The notes under the pieces were generated by a model. The model worked only from the letters and a program-made list of their open reading frames with translations, was not told the DNA's origin and did not search any database. 38,749 bases of DNA, taken from assembly GCA_020851785.1 (NCBI GenBank), contig JADZCC010000098.1, positions 1 to 38,749 of the forward strand, in the 5' to 3' direction. The position numbers and the translations under genes were made by a program. The first letter of the stretch is position 1; each line of letters opens with the position of its first letter. Source of the stretch: Anaerolineales bacterium. GTDB taxonomy: Bacteria; Chloroflexota; Anaerolineae; Anaerolineales; Villigracilaceae. Shown piece after piece: positions 34,648-38,749 of this stretch.

Positions 34648-35829
34648 ATGTCGTTTCCCTATCTCATTACAACGTTGCTTTATACCTTCGTCGCCATTCT
34701 TGTCGCCGCAGACGCCTCTTTCGTCAGTTGGAATCTACTCGCTACATTCCCCGCCCTGCGCTGGATTCGCGTTCACTTCATCACATTGGGAATCGTATCG
34801 CAGGTCGTCTTCGGGCTTCTACCCGGCATGGTCGCTTCGCTTGCCAAGAAAACCAAGCCCGTCATGCGCTGGGACATTTGGCTAACGCTCAACATCGGAT
34901 TCGTAGCGCTGATCGCCGGGTTCTCCGGCGTCAATCATGCAATGATCTTTGCCGGCGGCTCTCTAATCTTTGTCTCCGTTTCTTTGCTTCTCGCGCATCT
35001 TTGGAAATTGCGCGGCGGTAACGCGCCCGCTTCTCTCAAGTTTTACATTGCCGGTTTATTCTATTTGATGGTCGGCATTATTATCGGCACGGGGTTATGG
35101 CTCAATTGGAGCGACGCGCTCTATATCAAAGTTCCTCTTGAAGCGCACATCCACGCCAACTCCTGGGGATTCATGTCGCTGACGTTTGCGGGGCTATTCG
35201 TTGATTTCATCCCGCTGATTGCCGCGCGCGCCCTCGCTTCTGAAAGAAGCATTCGCGCCATCTTTTGGAGTATGACGACGGGCGCGTTCTTCCTCGTGCT
35301 GGGGCCATGGCTCGGCGGGAACATGCCCATCGTTGTTACAGGGTTGATTTTGCACCTTGGTTCGACGCTCTGGTTAATTTATCTAGTGACTCGCGCGCTC
35401 AAAGACAGCGGGCGACTCGCCACGCCGGGCGGCTGGCATTTAATCCTAGCCTATGTTTGGATTTTAGCGCCCGTGTTAATTGCGCCGTTAATTTTGACCA
35501 ACGTCATTGCCGGCGGTCCTGTCGAATCAACCGCGCCGCAACCTTTAATTTACGGCTGGGTTTTGCAATTCAGCATTGCGCTCATCCCATACATTATGCG
35601 GCGCTCCTTCCTCAAAGAAGAAAATCCGCCGCTGGGTGGATGTTGGGGCAGTCTCTTCGCTCTGGCGCTAGGCGGGGTTCTTATCTGGATCAGTATTTTC
35701 CTTCTCGCGCCTGCAAAAGGGATTTTATACGGCGCCGGCTTTGCATTCTACGCGCTCGCGCTCATTCACCCTATGAAAGAAATTTTTGAAATCGCAAAAA
35801 CAAGTTTAGAAAAACGCGAAACGGATTAG
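34648..35829 (+). CDS. Multi-helix membrane protein with conserved His, heme-copper-oxidase-like or NnrS-like
   Basis: The 393-residue protein has about 11-12 membrane segments. Conserved-looking His lie at RVHFITLGIVSQVVFG, GVNHAMIF and EAHIHANSWGFMSLTFAGL. The spacing recalls subunit I-like or NnrS-like proteins linked to nitric oxide metabolism, but I cannot assign it to one family by eye. Linkage to a Crp-type regulator, cupin and cytochrome b561 suggests a redox or gas-stress role. A strong terminator follows. Confidence 0.6.
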   Translation: MSFPYLITTLLYTFVAILVAADASFVSWNLLATFPALRWIRVHFITLGIVSQVVFGLLPGMVASLAKKTKPVMRWDIWLTLNIGFVALIAGFSGVNHAMIFAGGSLIFVSVSLLLAHLWKLRGGNAPASLKFYIAGLFYLMVGIIIGTGLWLNWSDALYIKVPLEAHIHANSWGFMSLTFAGLFVDFIPLIAARALASERSIRAIFWSMTTGAFFLVLGPWLGGNMPIVVTGLILHLGSTLWLIYLVTRALKDSGRLATPGGWHLILAYVWILAPVLIAPLILTNVIAGGPVESTAPQPLIYGWVLQFSIALIPYIMRRSFLKEENPPLGGCWGSLFALALGGVLIWISIFLLAPAKGILYGAGFAFYALALIHPMKEIFEIAKTSLEKRETD

Positions 35830-35830
35830 C

Positions 35831-35863
35831 AAAAAAGAGACGGTCAAAGCCCGTCTCTTTTTT
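35831..35863 (+). terminator. Terminator of the Crp-cupin-b561 module
   Basis: A perfect 13-bp stem AAAAAAGAGACGG/CCGTCTCTTTTTT with a seven-base loop, starting two bases after the stop codon. Confidence 0.92.
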
Positions 35864-35889
35864 ATCGTCTCATAAGCGGCGATGGAGCA

Positions 35890-36007
35890 TTGCGCTTCCG
35901 GCGTGTATCAGGCCGGGGCGAATCAAATCTCCAAGGCGAAGACGGCGCTGATTCAGAACCTCGGCGGGCTGGCCTCCACGGCGGTGAGTCACATTTTGCA
36001 AATCTAA
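35890..36007 (+). pseudogene. 3'-end remnant of a second thiolase-like gene
   Basis: One frame reads ASGVYQAGANQISKAKTALI then QNLGGLASTAVSHILQI and a stop. It aligns with the C-terminus of the intact protein at 31862-33022 (ASGVYQ, then EANQIPNARTALIQSLGG, then STAVSHILQ) with about 12 residues missing. Third-codon positions differ widely (CTC GGC GGG CTG against CTG GGC GGA CCC), so it is an old paralog or a horizontally acquired homolog, not a fresh duplicate. Nothing of the rest of the gene remains upstream; the terminator lies there instead. Confidence 0.88.
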
Positions 36008-36010
36008 AAT

Positions 36011-37414
36011 TTATTTTGTGCCAATCACAATATCTTCAAAATATACCGTCATTTTAAATTCCGTGGGAACGTTACCCGATTCTGAAGCGGGTACGGCGAA
36101 ATAACTGGCGGAGATGGTGGCGTCTGTTCCGGCGACGAGTTTGATCGGCTGGGAAACGCTCGCAACTTCCACTCTGTCATCGCAAACCAGTGGAAGTAAG
36201 CAAGGGAGAAAGAGCAGAAAGGAGCTCACGGCGACTTCATCTGGATCCACTTCCATTTGCACGACGCTAAGCTTAAGGTCATACATTTCGCCGCTCCCGG
36301 CCAAAACCTCCACGGTGGCGGTCGCTTGCGAACTGGAACTGCGCGGAAGCGAAGATTCCACAAGGCGCACCGGCACAGGCCGATGAGACGAACTGGCGCT
36401 CTCTAAAACTTTCTGATTCTGCTTCAGGTTGACCAAACCGCGAATTTCTGAAATTTGATAGCGCCCTTCGGGGCTGTTATTCCAAACAAAGCCATAGCCC
36501 GAAGGTTTGAAGGAAAAATCTTCATCCCCTCTGGCGGACTTAGACTCGCCTGAAAGATAGACCGCCTTACATTCTTCCGTCAGGAGAACCTGGGCGACTC
36601 TCCCTGATTCGTACCTGCGATGTTCAGTGATGGAAACGCAGGCGTCCAAACTAAAGCTATTTACCGGAGCGGCGTCGCCGAAGTAGGAAACATGCACATT
36701 AAAAAATGAGCCTTCCTCCGGCCTGTAAAATTCAGAGTGAAACGAAGCGCTAACGATCACGTCCTGCGCTGAGATCGGGTTGGCCGCCTGAGGTTGAACG
36801 GCTTGCGGCGAGGCGAGGGCGGTTGGTTCTTCGTCCAGACTCGCTTGCGTTTGGCCGATGATGGTCACGCCTTCGGTATGGCCGGTCAGGATGAGACCTT
36901 CGCTCACGTGAATTTCAGCCGTAATTTCATAACTGGCGATGCCAGTTGGGGGGTCTCCCATGGTAAATACAAATTGACAGTACCGATCCTGTGCGGGAAC
37001 TTCAACGCAAGGCATTTCCTGCTCCGCCAGTTTTTGTTTCTGAGCGTCGTACAGGTTTAGTTTTGCAAAGCTCTGATATTGGTTTCCCGCCGAAATTCCG
37101 CGTAGATGTCCAAACAGGTACAGGTTGTTTGGCGTGAATTCCGACATTTCAACAATCACTGAAATTTCCGGGAGGGGCGTTACGGTCAGCGCCAGCGTTG
37201 GCGTTGCCGGTAGGGTTGCAGTTGGCGTGGGCGGCGCGGCGCTGGCCGTTTGCGTGAAAGCCAACTCCGCTGTTTGAGCAATGAAGGTGTTGATGGCGCC
37301 TGGTCCCTGGGTGGGCCCTGCAATTTGGTCTGGCCGGATTTGGACTTGTAGGCGGCCGCACGCCAAAGAGAGAATTAAAAAAACGGCGAGAATGAGACGC
37401 TTATGCTGTTTCAT
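36011..37414 (-). CDS. Large lipoprotein of unknown function
   Basis: The 467-residue protein starts with a lipoprotein signal with lipobox ending at Cys19 (ILSLAC). A Pro/Thr/Ala-rich linker (about 60-95) follows, then an extracytoplasmic region with no motif I recognise. It is the only minus-strand gene between the mevalonate-linked genes, so it is not part of their operon. ATG 37414 has AAAGGAG upstream. It shares the short-lipoprotein plus Pro/Thr-linker design of the SH3 lipoprotein at 13828. Confidence 0.75.
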   Translation of the reverse strand: MKQHKRLILAVFLILSLACGRLQVQIRPDQIAGPTQGPGAINTFIAQTAELAFTQTASAAPPTPTATLPATPTLALTVTPLPEISVIVEMSEFTPNNLYLFGHLRGISAGNQYQSFAKLNLYDAQKQKLAEQEMPCVEVPAQDRYCQFVFTMGDPPTGIASYEITAEIHVSEGLILTGHTEGVTIIGQTQASLDEEPTALASPQAVQPQAANPISAQDVIVSASFHSEFYRPEEGSFFNVHVSYFGDAAPVNSFSLDACVSITEHRRYESGRVAQVLLTEECKAVYLSGESKSARGDEDFSFKPSGYGFVWNNSPEGRYQISEIRGLVNLKQNQKVLESASSSHRPVPVRLVESSLPRSSSSQATATVEVLAGSGEMYDLKLSVVQMEVDPDEVAVSSFLLFLPCLLPLVCDDRVEVASVSQPIKLVAGTDATISASYFAVPASESGNVPTEFKMTVYFEDIVIGTK

Positions 37415-37541
37415 ACCAATCTCCTTTCACGATCTGCGCTTGAAGAAAATAAGCGCCAATGAACTTTACAAAAACAACCCGTCAAAGTTGGCGCGGTTTC
37501 TAGCAAGACGACCATTTTGGCGCGTAGCATAAATTTTTGAG

Positions 37542-37616
37542 AGCGTTTGAGAGATTCCCCGGCTGAAATGTCTCCCCAAAAAAATGGCTTAACTTAACCT
37601 TGATAGCGTTTGAGAG
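37542..37616. repeat. Pair of 12-base direct repeats upstream of the DUF35 gene
   Basis: AGCGTTTGAGAG occurs at 37542-37553 and 37605-37616, start to start 63 bases, close to six helical turns. The gap between the divergent lipoprotein and DUF35 genes holds nothing else clear. This spacing suits a pair of binding sites, but may be chance. Confidence 0.4.
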
Positions 37617-37657
37617 TCGCACGGGATAAAATTATCCTTGCGAAAGGAAACACAATC

Positions 37658-38059
37658 ATGGAAATTCCAAGACATTGGCGCCTCAAAAAACAACGCTATG
37701 GGCTGGTTGGCGAGGTTTGCCCCCACTGCGACTACAAAATCTTCCCCCGACGCGACGTCTGCCCAAACTGTGGCGACGAAGCCAAGGACTTATTTACTTT
37801 TAGCGGTAAAGGCGAAGTCTATTCATTTACGACAGTTTACGAAGCTCCGGCTGGGTTTGACGCGAACGCGCCGTACACGGTGGCCATCATCAAACTGGAC
37901 GAAGGTCCCATGCTCACGGCCCAACTCACCGACGTGGATAATTCCGCCGTTGAAATCGGGATGCCCGTTGAAATGGTCACGCGCAAAATGCGGAATGACG
38001 GCGATGAGCGCGGGTTGATTGTCTACGGGTATAAATTTAGGCCCGCAGTCGTTGCATAA
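37658..38059 (+). CDS. DUF35 Zn-ribbon/OB-fold protein, likely HMG-CoA synthase partner
   Basis: The start chosen is ATG 37658, with AAAGGA nine bases upstream; the longer in-frame start has none. The 133-residue protein has a rubredoxin-like zinc ribbon (Cys21/Cys24 in VCPHCDY, Cys35/Cys38 in VCPNCGD) followed by an OB fold (GKGEVYSFTTVYEAP, TAQLTDVDN). In archaea, proteins of this family bridge thiolase and HMG-CoA synthase into one complex that shares CoA. Here it lies 4.6 kb from the thiolase-like gene, with a redox module, a thiolase scar and a lipoprotein between. A hairpin terminator follows. Confidence 0.88.
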   Translation: MEIPRHWRLKKQRYGLVGEVCPHCDYKIFPRRDVCPNCGDEAKDLFTFSGKGEVYSFTTVYEAPAGFDANAPYTVAIIKLDEGPMLTAQLTDVDNSAVEIGMPVEMVTRKMRNDGDERGLIVYGYKFRPAVVA

Positions 38060-38076
38060 TTTTCCGCAAGCATAAA

Positions 38077-38117
38077 AATCAACCGCCCTGCCGGATTTTG
38101 GCAGGGCGGTTTTGTTG
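38077..38117 (+). terminator. Terminator after the DUF35 gene
   Basis: A strong stem AACCGCCCTGCC/GGCAGGGCGGTT with a seven-base loop and a T-rich tail (TTTTGTTGAT). It may also serve the convergent helicase gene. Confidence 0.9.
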
Positions 38118-38136
38118 ATCATCCCAAAATCCTTCG

Positions 38137-38748
38137 TTATTCAAACAAGCCCTTCACATCCTCCTGCGTGAGGGACTTGAAAAAGCTGGCTTCGGTGGCG
38201 ATGATGTTTTTGATGAGGGCGCGTTTCTTTTCCTGCAATTGCAGGATTTTTTCCTCCACGGTGTCGCGGGCGATGATTTTATAAACGAAGACGGGCTTGG
38301 TCTGCCCGATGCGGTGGGCGCGGTCGGAGGCTTGCATTTCGACGGCGGGATTCCACCACGGGTCGAGATGGATGACGTAATCGGCGGCGGTCAGGTTTAA
38401 GCCCACGCCGCCCGCTTTGAGGCTGATCAGGAAGAAGGGAATCTGATGAATGGCAATCTGGCGCAATCTCAACAACCCTTCCAACACTTTGAAACGGACG
38501 TTGTTCATGCCTTCGGTTTCAATCAAGTCCAGCAGTTCGGCGCGATAACGCTCACGGGTTTGGTTGTAAAACTTTTTCTGCGCCGAGTCCATGTCGGTGT
38601 AAACAACGCGTTCAGTGCGCGGCGGCAGTTCAAGCGCGACCTGTTCTTTGGTGCGGCGCAAAATAAACGGATACACCAGTTTTCGCAACAACTCAGCGGA
38701 TTTTTCATCTCCCGCGCTTTCGATGGGATTGGCAAACTGACTCTTGAA
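38137..38748 (-). CDS. SNF2-family helicase C-terminal part, in-frame deletion, cut by window edge
   Basis: The frame is open from the window edge ([10 protein letters not shown], typical of the end of the SNF2 N-terminal lobe) to a stop at 38137. It includes [19 protein letters not shown] and [13 protein letters not shown], then lobe-2 motifs [15 protein letters not shown] (V), [19 protein letters not shown] (VI) and the C-terminal tail. Between [11 protein letters not shown] and [12 protein letters not shown] the family normally has about 100-120 residues, including the region around motif IV; these are absent without a frameshift. The gene is probably inactive, or the assembly has collapsed here. 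The N-terminus is outside the window. Confidence 0.85.
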   Translation of the reverse strand, partial: FKSQFANPIESAGDEKSAELLRKLVYPFILRRTKEQVALELPPRTERVVYTDMDSAQKKFYNQTRERYRAELLDLIETEGMNNVRFKVLEGLLRLRQIAIHQIPFFLISLKAGGVGLNLTAADYVIHLDPWWNPAVEMQASDRAHRIGQTKPVFVYKIIARDTVEEKILQLQEKKRALIKNIIATEASFFKSLTQEDVKGLFE

Positions 38749-38749
38749 A

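Overview
The window (about 53% GC by eye) looks like chromosomal DNA of an uncultured Chloroflexota bacterium of the Anaerolineae type. I infer this from overall protein style: cytosolic GAF sensor kinases, VanW and LytR-CpsA-Psr wall proteins, small Pro/Thr-rich lipoproteins, and an archaeal-type HMG-CoA synthase with a DUF35 protein. No 16S or marker search was possible, so the taxon is tentative.

Layout. 1-5539 (minus strand): glpK, a GxxExxY nuclease-fold gene, glpD, rmlB and rmlA (cut by the window edge) read as one unit, joining glycerol catabolism to dTDP-sugar synthesis. 5540-8299: a palindromic repeat, a terminator, then prfC and fmt. 8418-9517: two small membrane proteins on the plus strand. 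9572-13753: a minus-strand cell-envelope unit (VanW protein, Trm112-like zinc protein, HEAT protein, LytR-CpsA-Psr protein), divergent from an SH3 lipoprotein. 14612-15862: an MFS exporter. 15997-22083: a core block read leftwards (rpsB, tsf, pyrH, frr, uppS, cdsA, glpX, tRNA-Asn), with a structured rpsB leader and a consensus promoter for the tRNA. 22159-23624: two tandem paralogous membrane proteins. 23664-25013: dnaA, with an AT-rich upstream gap. 25470-27143: a GAF histidine kinase.

27209-38059 holds mevalonate-pathway genes, all on the plus strand: HMG-CoA reductase, HMG-CoA synthase, a thiolase-like protein and a DUF35 Zn-ribbon/OB protein. They are separated by unrelated cargo: vapBC plus DUF2971 between the reductase and synthase, a GIY-YIG nuclease gene in a nest of palindromes between the synthase and thiolase, and a Crp/cupin/cytochrome b561/membrane-protein module between the thiolase and DUF35. 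A decayed second thiolase 3' end lies downstream of that last module. The window ends in a SNF2-family helicase C-terminus with an apparent in-frame deletion.

Most notable points. (1) Two different nuclease-fold genes (PD-(D/E)XK GxxExxY and GIY-YIG) each sit inside palindromic repeats that also encode the last residues of the protein. A gene-less copy of the GxxExxY repeat lies between frr and pyrH. (2) The mevalonate thiolase lacks the nucleophilic Cys and the GHP His. (3) A thiolase scar shows past rearrangement. (4) rmlB seems to start at AUA. (5) Several genes have a -10 box exactly where a leaderless mRNA needs it.
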